A DNA stretch of 36,376 nucleotides. Source: Tropicibacter sp. Alg240-R139 (GTDB lineage Bacteria; Pseudomonadota; Alphaproteobacteria; Rhodobacterales; Rhodobacteraceae). How positions within the stretch are numbered: the first letter of the stretch is position 1; each line of letters opens with the position of its first letter. The stretch covers positions 1-36,376 of the forward strand of contig NZ_UNRA01000012.1 in assembly GCF_900537075.1 (NCBI RefSeq), given 5' to 3'. The notes beneath the pieces were generated by a model that made no database searches, had not been told where the DNA came from, and saw only the letters and a list, made by a program, of their open reading frames with translations. This document shows positions 16,865 through 25,088 of the stretch, piece after piece. A program made the position numbers and the translations under genes.

Positions 16865-17068
16865 CGGATATCTAAACGGCTGGAGCCAAGATCGCATGGG
16901 CGGGACATTTTTGCCGTTTTTTGTTGCCTCAGCTCCACATTGTGAAGCAATTTGTAATTAAAAAACTAGGAAGTTAATGTGTTGTTCATACTCGAACTGA
17001 GAATACTTGGTGTGTTGGGAATAAACTGAAGAAGAATTCCGTAAGTGATAAAGGGAAAGAGAATTCAG

Positions 17069-18631
17069 ATGAAAAAATGTTTAACACTGGCAATCGGCCT
17101 CAGCGTCGCTGCGTCTCACGTTTGGGCAACCGAAGATCCCCGCCCCAACATCCTCGTAATCATGGCTGACGATGTGGGCTGGGCGAGCTTGGGCTCTTAC
17201 CACGGTGGTATCAAGAGTATCGAGACGCCAAACCTTGACCAACTTGCGATGGGCGGTGCGCGCTTGACAGATTATTACGCCGAACCAAGCTGTACGGCCG
17301 GGCGCTCAGGCTTCATGACTGGACAGATGCCTATTCGGACAGGGATGCACACGGTTGGTCTGCCCGGTGACCCAGTCGGCCTACACCCCGATGATCCGAC
17401 CCTTCCGATGTTCCTAAAACAACAGGGATACACGACAGGACAATTTGGCAAGAACCACCTTGGAGATTTGAACGAGTTCTTACCCACGACCAAAGGGTTC
17501 GATGAATATTGGGGGTGGCTGTATCACTTGAACGCAATGGAATACACGTCCGACCCGGACTGGCCGGATGATCCTGAGTTTGAGGCGCAATTTGGTCCGC
17601 GCAATCTCATTCATTCCTTTGCCACCGACGAAGACGATGAAACAATCGATCCCCGTTTCGGAAAAGTCGGCAAACAACGGATTGTTGACGATGGCCCTGC
17701 CCCTCCAGAGCGGCAAAAGACGCTGGACGATGAGGTGACAGCTCACACAAAGGACTTTATTTCCCGTGCGGTTGAAACGGACACGCCCTTCTTTGTCTGG
17801 ATGGCTCCAGCGCGCGCTCACGTTTGGACGCACCTCAGCCCGAAGTACGAAGAGATGTTGGGTGACGGTCGCGGGCTTCAAGATGTGATAATGAAAGAAC
17901 TGGACGACAATGTCGGCAAAGTTCTCGCCCACCTCAATGATCTCGGTATTGCCGACAACACAATCGTCATGTTCACAGCGGACAACGGTCCTGAAACGAT
18001 GACATGGCCTGATGGTGGAACAACGCCATTTCATGGCGAAAAAGGTACGACTTGGGAAGGCGGATTCCGGGTTCCCGCGATCATCCGCTGGCCAGGGCGA
18101 ATTCCCGAAGGCCAAGTCCTGAATGGGATATTCAGCGGAATGGATTGGATGCCGACTCTTGTTGCCGCTGCGGGTGGCCCTGCCGACCTAAAGGAACAGC
18201 TTTTGGAAGGGTACGAGGGATACAAGGTGCATGTGGATGGGTATAACCAGCTATCTTACCTGACCGGCGAGGCCGAAAAGAGCAGCCGGAAGGAGTTGAT
18301 CTACTATCAGGGTACTGACCTTCAGGCAGTGCGCTACAACGACTGGAAAGCTCACTTTGTAGTTCAGAACCACGGCTGGTCTGGTCCAAAAGAAGAACTG
18401 GTTGCACCCTTGCTGTATAACCTCCGTCGGGATCCGTACGAAAAGGCCGCAGACGAAAGCGGCATGTACGTCCGTTGGATGGGCAACAAAATGTGGGCCT
18501 TCGGTCCCGCTGCACGAATTGTGCAAGCCCATCTTGCTACTTTTGCAAACTTTCCACCTCGTGGAAAACCGGTGGCTAACCAAGCTCATGTGGAAGAACA
18601 AACCTCGACGGAAGGCGGCATTTCTCAGTGA
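17069..18631 (+). CDS. Exported arylsulfatase
   Basis: This 520-residue sulfatase of the alkaline-phosphatase superfamily has a signal peptide MKKCLTLAIGLSVAASHVWA, and the mature enzyme starts near TEDPRPN. Metal-ligand segment ILVIMADDVGWASLG is followed by the maturation motif C75-TAGR (SCTAGRSGFMTGQ), whose cysteine must become formylglycine. FGKNHLGD and MFTADNGPETM are further active-site segments. The CTAGR form has alanine instead of the proline of CxPxR and is common in one arylsulfatase subgroup. No maturase gene is in the window. ATG 17069 is preferred over GTG 17045 because it begins a standard signal peptide. It would remove sulfate from a sulfate ester in the periplasm. Confidence 0.92.
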   Translation: MKKCLTLAIGLSVAASHVWATEDPRPNILVIMADDVGWASLGSYHGGIKSIETPNLDQLAMGGARLTDYYAEPSCTAGRSGFMTGQMPIRTGMHTVGLPGDPVGLHPDDPTLPMFLKQQGYTTGQFGKNHLGDLNEFLPTTKGFDEYWGWLYHLNAMEYTSDPDWPDDPEFEAQFGPRNLIHSFATDEDDETIDPRFGKVGKQRIVDDGPAPPERQKTLDDEVTAHTKDFISRAVETDTPFFVWMAPARAHVWTHLSPKYEEMLGDGRGLQDVIMKELDDNVGKVLAHLNDLGIADNTIVMFTADNGPETMTWPDGGTTPFHGEKGTTWEGGFRVPAIIRWPGRIPEGQVLNGIFSGMDWMPTLVAAAGGPADLKEQLLEGYEGYKVHVDGYNQLSYLTGEAEKSSRKELIYYQGTDLQAVRYNDWKAHFVVQNHGWSGPKEELVAPLLYNLRRDPYEKAADESGMYVRWMGNKMWAFGPAARIVQAHLATFANFPPRGKPVANQAHVEEQTSTEGGISQ

Positions 18632-19617
18632 ATGATGTGCAGCCTCCCTGATGGCTCATGGAGTGCTGAACTGACATCCGGCATTGACGACCGGGTGTCC
18701 CGCTGTAGAGCGATATTGCTCCAATCTGTGCGTGGCGCAGAATTGATAAAAAAGGGCCCGGCCGCGGAATCCACCGCGCTTTGTGCGAACGGCGGATTTG
18801 CCGAAAACCCTTAGACCAGATGAGCGTTTTTGCGGCGAGCGTATCGACTGTGGTTCTCTCGGCAAACATAGTTGTGTTTGACGTAGCAAGTACAAATGAA
18901 CAAAGCACCTAATTTGGGCTTGGATGTCCACACATTGGAGCTGGATTTCCATATCTGCCCAGTTTCCAAGAATGCCTTCAGTTGTTGAAGCAGACGTTGA
19001 TCGCGAAACCAACGGAAGCTCAAATCGAGCGTGTCGCCCATGGATCGACTGTGAGGGGAAATCGCGGATCTTACCCATTCTCGAAGCTCAGCACGATTAT
19101 GTTCCGGGTGCTCGGAAAGGCCCAGATGTTTGGCAACCTCCAATTTGTACCGACGCGCAAAGCAGCCAAGAAGCAGCTGACAGGGCCGAATCGGCTGCAT
19201 ATCCGGTTGTGAAATAACATGCTCGATTGCTTCGTCATCTACACCCGCCCAATCTTCGGTGAGCCCCCCAGTATTGCGAACGCTGAAAGTCTGAAGAGAC
19301 TACTCCAGACAAACTGATTGAAGCAGTAACGAAAAAAATTCTAGGTTCTAAAAGGACAATCTCCGGTCGCGTGCCGCAGTAACGTCCATCCGCTTACCTC
19401 AAAATACCGATTGAAAGCAAATGGCTACAGCATTTCAAAGTCATTACAGAATTACTCATTCACAGATGTTCAAAATTTTGGCCACTTTTTCTCGTTCGAC
19501 CCAGTTAGGCCAATCTGGGCTATAGTTTCCTTCACATTAAAACTTGTAAGGTGTATAAAAAAACTTGCTTGGTGGAAAATATTGTGGTTCTAATCGCATC
19601 CAAAGATAGGGCGCACC
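18632..19617. other. Gene-poor stretch between sulfatase and TetR gene
   Basis: Nearly 1 kb without a gene I can support. The longest frames (18811-19200 and 18656-19078, both minus) overlap each other and show no family motif. The first contains WVRSAISPHSRSMGD and a cysteine-containing tail, which I do not recognise. The stretch may hold a decayed gene. From 19300 onward the sequence is AT-rich and probably contains the TetR promoter. Confidence 0.4.
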
Positions 19618-20262
19618 ATGAACGCACATGAAAAAACGTCACCATCCAAAGGCGAGTCGACCCGCAAGGATATCCTTGAGGCCGCTATCTCGTTTTTTTC
19701 GGCTCGCGGTTATGAAGGGGCGAGTATCCGTGACATCGAGCAGCGCGCCGGTGTCAATCGGGGGTTGGTAACCTATCACTTCAGAAACAAGGAGGAGCTG
19801 TGGAAGGCAACATTCGACTATGCTTTCCGGCCTTATTTTGACGACCAACGGTCGAAGCTGCGAATGATCCGCGGGCTCGACTCGGAAACCCGGCTAAAGC
19901 TGGTTATCGGAAACCTCATTCGCGCGTCCGCCGAACGTCCCTACATGAATCAGCTGATGATGCAGGAAAACTTCGAACCCTCGTGGAGGTTCGACTGGAT
20001 CGTCGATCAGTTCCTCAAGCCGACGGCAAAGATGGAAAGCGATCTGGGCAACCACGACCCCTGGGTTCACGTGATCATGACCAATCCGCATGTGCGTTAC
20101 ATGCTAGTCGGTGCCTGCACGACTCCCTTCTCGCTATCTGCCGAGGTAAGCGCCCTCTTTGGAAAGAACGCATTCAGCGAAACCTTCATTAATGACCATA
20201 TCGAGATGGTAACAAGAACACTGCTGCCGCTTCTCAGAGAACTCGGTCAACGGAAGAGTTAA
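19618..20262 (+). CDS. TetR-family transcriptional regulator
   Basis: This 214-residue protein has an N-terminal helix-turn-helix typical of TetR (TRKDILEAAISFFSARGYEG, SIRDIEQRAGVNRGLVTYHF, NKEELW) and a variable C-terminal ligand domain. The C-terminal domain resembles those of TetR proteins regulating fatty-acid or acyl-CoA catabolism (ENFEPSWRFDWIVDQFLKP). It stands first in the beta-oxidation block on the same strand, so it is a likely repressor responding to an acyl-CoA or acid. I could not place an operator with confidence. From here to about 28335 the G+C content of third codon positions looks higher than in the preceding blocks, which suggests a separate origin. Confidence 0.92.
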   Translation: MNAHEKTSPSKGESTRKDILEAAISFFSARGYEGASIRDIEQRAGVNRGLVTYHFRNKEELWKATFDYAFRPYFDDQRSKLRMIRGLDSETRLKLVIGNLIRASAERPYMNQLMMQENFEPSWRFDWIVDQFLKPTAKMESDLGNHDPWVHVIMTNPHVRYMLVGACTTPFSLSAEVSALFGKNAFSETFINDHIEMVTRTLLPLLRELGQRKS

Positions 20263-20263
20263 G

Positions 20264-20518
20264 ATGTATGACTCTTATCCGGAAGTGATCGCAGGGCTGG
20301 CCCTGGTCAAGATCCTGCTCACCGTCGTGGCCTTCGAATTCTTTAGGCCAATCAAACTCGACTTGGACGAAACGCATCTCTTCAATCCCGATTGTGTGGG
20401 CCACGAGCGGTTCCACCTAGTCTGGCACCTCGGGGTACCTCGGGAAGAAGTTCTTTGCCGAGATCGCGACCCTCTGTCTGATCTGGGCGTCATGGAAACC
20501 AAGATCGTTGGGAGCTAA
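20264..20518 (+). pseudogene. Small membrane-protein remnant
   Basis: This frame starts two bases after the TetR stop (MYDSYPEVIAGLALVKILLT) with one likely membrane span (about 10-27). It then has a polar stretch, LDLDETHLFNPDCVGHERFH, which ends in VWHLG. After that the frame loses sense. The repeated ACCTCGG at 20427-20441 marks a plausible frameshift or small duplication, after which another frame reads KKFFAEIATLCLIWASWK, again membrane-like. I read it as a broken short membrane protein. The product is unknown. Confidence 0.4.
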
Positions 20519-20521
20519 GCA

Positions 20522-21718
20522 ATGGATCTGCACTACACCGAAGAAGAACAAGCTTTCCGCACTAAAGTCCGTGAGTGGCTGGCCGAAAACCTGCCCCATG
20601 CCCTGAGTGAGAAAATCAGGCTGGGTAAACGCCTGACAAAAGCCGACTATGAGCTCTGGCACCGCCTGCTGAATGAACGTGGCTGGCTGGCGCAGAACTG
20701 GCCGCGGGAGTACGGCGGGGCGGAATGGAACGCCGTGCAACGCCAGATTTTTGAGGAAGAGTCCTGCCTCGCCAACGCGCCGCACATCGTACCCTTCGGC
20801 CCGACGATGCTGGGGCCGGTTTTGCTGGCCTTTGGTTCGGAAGAACAGAAACGACACTATCTGCCTCGCATCCTGAACGGTGAAGACTGGTGGTGTCAGG
20901 GTTATTCCGAACCTGGCGCTGGGTCAGACCTGGCAGCGATCAAGACGACCGCGATGCGCGATGGGGATCACTACGTGGTCAACGGCCAAAAGACCTGGAC
21001 GACCCTTGGCCAGCACGCCGACTGGATCTTTTGCCTGGTTCGCACCGATCCCGGCGCAAAGAAACAGGAAGGCATCTCGTTCCTCCTGATCGACATGAAG
21101 ACGCCAGGCATCACGGTGCGCCCGATCACGCTGATCGACGGGGATGCAGAGGTCAACGAGGTGTTCTTTGACGACGTGCGCGTTCCGGTGGCGAACCGCG
21201 TTGGCGAAGAGAACAAGGGATGGACCTACGCCAAGTACCTGTTGACCCATGAACGCACCAATATCACCGGTGTCGGCTTTTCGACCGCGACGCTGAAAGC
21301 GCTCAAGAGTACCGCCGCGCAGGTGCAGTCCGGCGGGCGGCCGTTGTCCCAGAACCCGCTATTCGCCGCGCGCATGGCCCAGGTGGAAATCGACCTCATG
21401 GCGATGACGACGACAAACCTGAGGGTGGTGTCGGCCGCATCCAAGGGGCGGGCGCCAGGGGCCGAAAGCTCGATGCTGAAGGTGAAGGGGTCAAGGATCC
21501 GGCAAGAGTTGACCTCGTTGATGCGCCGGGCGTTCGGTCCAGATGCGATGCCCTTTCAGAACGACTACCTGGAGGGTGGTGACAATCTCGATGCCCTTGG
21601 TCCGGAAAACGCTGCCAGCGCGGCGCCGACCTATTTCAACATGCGCAAACTGTCGATCTTCGGCGGTACTAACGAGGTGCAGCGCACAATCATTACCAAA
21701 ACGATGCTGGGCCTTTGA
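20522..21718 (+). CDS. Acyl-CoA dehydrogenase, PimC-like large subunit
   Basis: This 398-residue acyl-CoA dehydrogenase resembles PimC of the pimeloyl-CoA system. It has an N-terminal helical domain with NWPREYGGAEWN, a middle beta domain with CQGYSEPGAGSDLAAIKTTA and GQKTWTTLGQHADWIFCLVRT, and a C-terminal domain ending LSIFGGTNEVQRTII. The position that carries the catalytic glutamate in MCAD (YEGT) is glycine (FGGT), as in other members of this subgroup, so the base lies elsewhere or comes from the paired subunit. It starts after GGGAG, four bases past the previous frame. The next gene encodes its likely partner. Expected substrate: a dicarboxylyl- or alicyclic acyl-CoA. Confidence 0.9.
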   Translation: MDLHYTEEEQAFRTKVREWLAENLPHALSEKIRLGKRLTKADYELWHRLLNERGWLAQNWPREYGGAEWNAVQRQIFEEESCLANAPHIVPFGPTMLGPVLLAFGSEEQKRHYLPRILNGEDWWCQGYSEPGAGSDLAAIKTTAMRDGDHYVVNGQKTWTTLGQHADWIFCLVRTDPGAKKQEGISFLLIDMKTPGITVRPITLIDGDAEVNEVFFDDVRVPVANRVGEENKGWTYAKYLLTHERTNITGVGFSTATLKALKSTAAQVQSGGRPLSQNPLFAARMAQVEIDLMAMTTTNLRVVSAASKGRAPGAESSMLKVKGSRIRQELTSLMRRAFGPDAMPFQNDYLEGGDNLDALGPENAASAAPTYFNMRKLSIFGGTNEVQRTIITKTMLGL

Positions 21719-21730
21719 GGGGGAATAATC

Positions 21731-22852
21731 GTGGATTTCAATCTAACTGAAGAACGCGGAATGCTCCGCGATACCCTGGGACGGTTCCTGCGTGACAAAT
21801 ACGATCACGGCTTGCGCAGGCGACTTGAGGCGTCGGGGCAAGCCTATTGCCCTGACGTGTTCGAAGGATTGGCCGAACTAGGTGTCCTTGGCGCGCTGTT
21901 CAGCGAAGAACACGGGGGCTTTGGCGGGTCCGGTTTCGATCTTGCCGTGGTGTTCGAGGAACTTGGCCGCGCTGGGACGCTCGAACCCATTCTGCCTGCT
22001 GTTCTGGCTGGCGGCCTGATTGCCGAAGCAGGGCGTACCGACTTGGTGGAAGAGATCATCGCCGGAACGACCGTCGCGACGTTGGCCCATGGAGAAGCCG
22101 GGGCGCGATATGACCAGAGCCACGTGACAACATCGGCCAAGGTAGACGGCGACCAGATCGTTCTAAGCGGGACCAAGAGCCATGTCCTGAACGGGGCGCA
22201 AGCCCGGCTACTGGTGGTGTCGGCTCGCGAATCCGGCGCGGTGATGGATGAAGCCGGGATTTCTCTGTTCCTGGTGCCCAGCGATGCCATCGGTGTGACC
22301 ATCACTGACCACGTCAACTTGGACAGCACGTCCGCGGCGACCGTGGTTTTGGACAGCGTGCGACTGGACGCGTCAGTACGCATCGGCTCCGCCGGTGAGG
22401 GGTTTGAGCTGCTCGAAGCAAGCATCGCCCGGGGCGTGACAGCACTTTGCGTCGAAGCCCTCGGGGCGATGGAGGCGGCCAAGACCCTGACTCTCGAATA
22501 TCTCAAGGAGCGCAGGCAGTTCGGCGTGCCGATCGGGTCGTTCCAGGCGCTTCAGCACCGCATGGCCGACGTGCTGATCGAGATTGAGCAGGCGCGTTCG
22601 GCAGTGATCAACCTTGCGGGTAATCTGCACCGGCCTCGCCTTGAGCGTGAGCGCCATGTCAGCGCCGCCAAGAACATGATCGGGCGCGTCGCGACCCTGG
22701 TCGTAGAAGAGTGCATCCAGTTGCACGGCGGCATCGCCATGACCGAAGAATACGCCTTGTCGCATTTCGCGCGTCGGTTGACGATGATCGATCACCTCTA
22801 TGGTGATGTGGATCACCACCTCGAACGCTTCATCACGCTGAGCGCGGCCTAG
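21731..22852 (+). CDS. Acyl-CoA dehydrogenase, PimD-like small subunit
   Basis: This 373-residue divergent acyl-CoA dehydrogenase lies 12 bases after its PimC-like partner. It starts MDFNLTEERGMLRDTLGRFL and has the C-terminal segments RRQFGVPIGSFQALQHRMAD and CIQLHGGIAMTEEYALSHFARRL. The middle FAD-contact region is degenerate compared with the large subunit (no GSDL motif), as is usual for the PimD-type member of such pairs. The two proteins probably form a heteromer that desaturates one acyl-CoA. GTG 21731 is used as start, with GGGGG just upstream. Confidence 0.9.
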   Translation: MDFNLTEERGMLRDTLGRFLRDKYDHGLRRRLEASGQAYCPDVFEGLAELGVLGALFSEEHGGFGGSGFDLAVVFEELGRAGTLEPILPAVLAGGLIAEAGRTDLVEEIIAGTTVATLAHGEAGARYDQSHVTTSAKVDGDQIVLSGTKSHVLNGAQARLLVVSARESGAVMDEAGISLFLVPSDAIGVTITDHVNLDSTSAATVVLDSVRLDASVRIGSAGEGFELLEASIARGVTALCVEALGAMEAAKTLTLEYLKERRQFGVPIGSFQALQHRMADVLIEIEQARSAVINLAGNLHRPRLERERHVSAAKNMIGRVATLVVEECIQLHGGIAMTEEYALSHFARRLTMIDHLYGDVDHHLERFITLSAA

Positions 22853-22855
22853 GCC

Positions 22856-23279
22856 ATGCCCCGCCACCCCTGCCCCACCGAGCCGATCGCCTTGTTTCAG
22901 TTTCTGGGCATGGCGCTCGAAATCGACCTGGAGCGCCTGCAAGCGCATTGCGTTCTGGAGGTGTCGGACATGGTTCGAAACCGGCAGAGGGTGCTGTATG
23001 GCGGTGTGATCCCAACAGTGCTGGACGCCGCGAGCGGCATCACGGCGTCCTTGAGTTGCGATCCCGAGGGGCTGGCTCCGTTTGCGACGGTCTTGTTGAA
23101 CATCAACTACATTGCACCCGCTAAACAGGATGCGTTCCACGCAACGGGCCGCACCGCCCGAGGGCGGGCTGGGCACAAAGTTCGTCCATTGCGAGATAAC
23201 CGACGAAACGGGACACGTCATCGCGGCATCGAGCGGCGTTTTCAAATGGCAACACCAACACACACCGGAGGGCACATGA
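22856..23279 (+). pseudogene. Hotdog (PaaI-like) thioesterase, frameshifted
   Basis: The frame from ATG 22856 reads a PaaI-type hotdog thioesterase: VLYGGVIPTVLDAASGITAS and FATVLLNINYIAPAKQDAFH. Near 23155-23170, in a GC-rich run, the sense moves to another frame that continues GTKFVHCEITDETGHVIAAS followed by SGVFKWQHQ. It stops at TGA 23277-23279. That natural stop overlaps the next ATG (23276) as ATGA, in keeping with the other overlaps of this operon, so the shifted frame is clearly the original end. Restored length is about 141 residues, normal for the family. In its present form the protein runs on into the crotonase fragment. A sequencing error in the G-rich run is possible. Confidence 0.75.
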
Positions 23280-23431
23280 CCGAAGTCGTCAGAACAGAGC
23301 GCCGGGGGCACGCGCTGATCGTCTGGAACAACAACCCAAGGCGACGCAACCCGGTCTCACCCGAGTATTACCAAGCGCTTGTGGCAGCCTTGGCGCGCGT
23401 TCGCGGCGCACAGCAGGAGTATGTCGCATGA
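23276..23431 (+). pseudogene. Enoyl-CoA hydratase N-terminal fragment
   Basis: MTEVVRTERRGHALIVWNNN followed by PRRRNPVSPEYYQALVAALA is the first strand and helix of a crotonase (compare the RxGxVAxITLNRPxxxNAL start). After about 48 residues the frame ends at TGA 23429-23431, so the CoA-binding and catalytic parts are missing. The stop overlaps the ligase ATG (ATGA). The fragment therefore looks like the residue of an internal deletion that kept the operon's coupling intact. Confidence 0.65.
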
Positions 23432-24951
23432 AGAACCGCATTCATGAACTCTTGATTGGCGCTGCCGAGGCTGGCCCCAACAAACTCGCGGTGATCGACC
23501 ATGACGACACCAAGTACGCGTGGGGCGATGTGCTTGTTGCCGCCAACGAGGCCGCCGCCATGCTGAAGGCGCGGGGCGTCAAGCCTGGAGACCGGGTCGT
23601 CATCGTCGGCGAGAACTGCATCGAGGTCGTCGCGTTCTTCTTTGGCACCGGTTTTCTGGATGCTTCGGTGGTGTCGATCAATGCCCGGTCCACCGCGGTT
23701 GAGCTGGATCGGATCCTCTCACATTCGGACCCAAGCGCGGTCGTGTTCCCGACGAGGCTATCCAAGGCCGCCCGCGACCACGCCCAGCGTTTCGAGACAA
23801 CGCAGCAAACCGGCGCATTCGGGGCTGTCGATATTCTGACGTGCGCGAATGCCTCGCCCGAGCAGGTCTTTGACGACCCCGCCGAGCAGGTGGCGCTGTT
23901 GCTTTACACCTCGGGGACAACCGGAACCCCCAAGGCAGCAATGCTGACCCATCAAAACCTCTATGCCGCGGCCCTTTGCGCCGCGCAGATCCACGGCGTT
24001 CAGGAAAATGACGTGAACTTCCTGGTGCTGCCGCTCAGTCACGTTTTCGGCGTCTTCGTGCTGATGACGGCAGCCTATGGCAAGACCGCCCTGCGACTGG
24101 AGGCGCAGTTCACGCCCCAGCGGCTGTTCGATGCCCTAAACCAGGACGTGACGCTGCTTTCAGGTGTGCCGCAAATGCACGCGCATCTGTTCAACTATGC
24201 CCAGGCCCACGGGATGCCCAGATACAACGCGGGCAAGCTTCGGTTCGTGGCGTCCGGGGGGGCACCGCTTGACGCGAGCTGGAAATGGCAAGCCGAAGAG
24301 TTCTACGGTATCCCGATGCAAAACGGGTATGGGCTGACGGAAAGCACCGCTGGGGTCTGCGCAACCAACAGCGAGATGGGTGACACTGATGTAAGCGCCG
24401 GTCCGATCATCGGGGCGAATACGATGAAACTGGATTTCGCCGCGACCGGTGCTTCGCCAGATGACGGGGTGGGAGAGATCCTTCTTGGCGGGCCACAGAT
24501 TACCAAAGGCTATTTCCGCGATCCCGAACAGACGGCCATGGCCTTTGACCCTGACGGCTACTTTCGCACCGGTGATCTGGGGCGACTGGACGAGCAGGAG
24601 CGTTTGCACATTGTCGGGCGCAGCAAGGAGCTGATCATTCGCTCGGGCTTTAATGTTTATCCCGCAGAAGTCGAAGCGGCCTTGACAGAGCACCCCGAGG
24701 TCGTGCTTGCGGCGGTTGTTGGACGTAAAGTCAAAGGAAATGAAGAGGTTATGGCATTCGTTTCGGCTCGACCCGGGTGTGTCCTGACCGAGCAGGCCCT
24801 AAAAAACTTCCTCCAAGACAGACTGGCTCCCTACAAACAACCCTCCCGGATCGTTGCTGTCGATGCACTGCCGACAGCACCAACAGGAAAGATCATGAAG
24901 TCAGAGTTGCTGACAACATTTGCCGAGCAACTGGCGGAGCATGAGGCGTGA
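23428..24951 (+). CDS. Acyl-CoA synthetase (AMP-forming), PimA-like position
   Basis: This 507-residue ANL-family CoA ligase has the phosphate loop YTSGTTGTPKAAM from residue 160, NGYGLTESTAGVC, YFRTGDLGRLDEQERLHIVGR, IIRSGFNVYPAEVEAAL and the catalytic lysine K488 in PTGKIMKSEL. It would activate a mono- or dicarboxylic acid for the neighbouring beta-oxidation enzymes. In the R. palustris pim operon a ligase (PimA) occupies the equivalent functional slot. It starts by an ATGA overlap and ends in a GTGA overlap with a small frame. Confidence 0.9.
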   Translation: MKNRIHELLIGAAEAGPNKLAVIDHDDTKYAWGDVLVAANEAAAMLKARGVKPGDRVVIVGENCIEVVAFFFGTGFLDASVVSINARSTAVELDRILSHSDPSAVVFPTRLSKAARDHAQRFETTQQTGAFGAVDILTCANASPEQVFDDPAEQVALLLYTSGTTGTPKAAMLTHQNLYAAALCAAQIHGVQENDVNFLVLPLSHVFGVFVLMTAAYGKTALRLEAQFTPQRLFDALNQDVTLLSGVPQMHAHLFNYAQAHGMPRYNAGKLRFVASGGAPLDASWKWQAEEFYGIPMQNGYGLTESTAGVCATNSEMGDTDVSAGPIIGANTMKLDFAATGASPDDGVGEILLGGPQITKGYFRDPEQTAMAFDPDGYFRTGDLGRLDEQERLHIVGRSKELIIRSGFNVYPAEVEAALTEHPEVVLAAVVGRKVKGNEEVMAFVSARPGCVLTEQALKNFLQDRLAPYKQPSRIVAVDALPTAPTGKIMKSELLTTFAEQLAEHEA

Positions 24952-25088
24952 AAGGACTGCTGGTAACGATTTGGACCAACCCGGCCCAAGACAGAGTGAC
25001 TGCAGCGCATGCACAAGGTGCCCGGCTGGAATTGAACCAAAAGGTGAACGCTCCCCCTATGAACAAACATAGCGAGACTGCCAGATGA
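24948..25088 (+). CDS. Small frame (46 residues) overlapping both neighbours
   Basis: GTG 24948 overlaps the ligase stop (GTGA), and the frame ends at TGA 25086-25088, overlapping the start of the next gene (ATGA). It reads MKGLLVTIWTNPAQDRVTAA and ends NKHSETAR. I recognise no family. The double overlap is the pattern of a real coupled gene, but it could also be the scar of a deleted one, as with the crotonase fragment upstream. Confidence 0.35.
   Translation: MKGLLVTIWTNPAQDRVTAAHAQGARLELNQKVNAPPMNKHSETAR

Noticed and set aside
17480-18115. 211-residue minus-strand open frame
   Set aside because: Antisense to the arylsulfatase, whose catalytic motifs and signal peptide are clear.
18811-19200. 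129-residue minus-strand frame in the gene-poor stretch
   Set aside because: No recognised family, overlapping a competing frame, no ribosome site noted. Kept only as a remark in the gap entry.
21844-22506. 220-residue minus-strand open frame
   Set aside because: Antisense shadow of the PimD-like dehydrogenase, rich in Ser/Ala/Pro without motif content.
22373-23311. 312-residue minus-strand open frame
   Set aside because: It lies opposite the PimD-like and thioesterase genes, has no family motif and reflects the high G+C content of this block.
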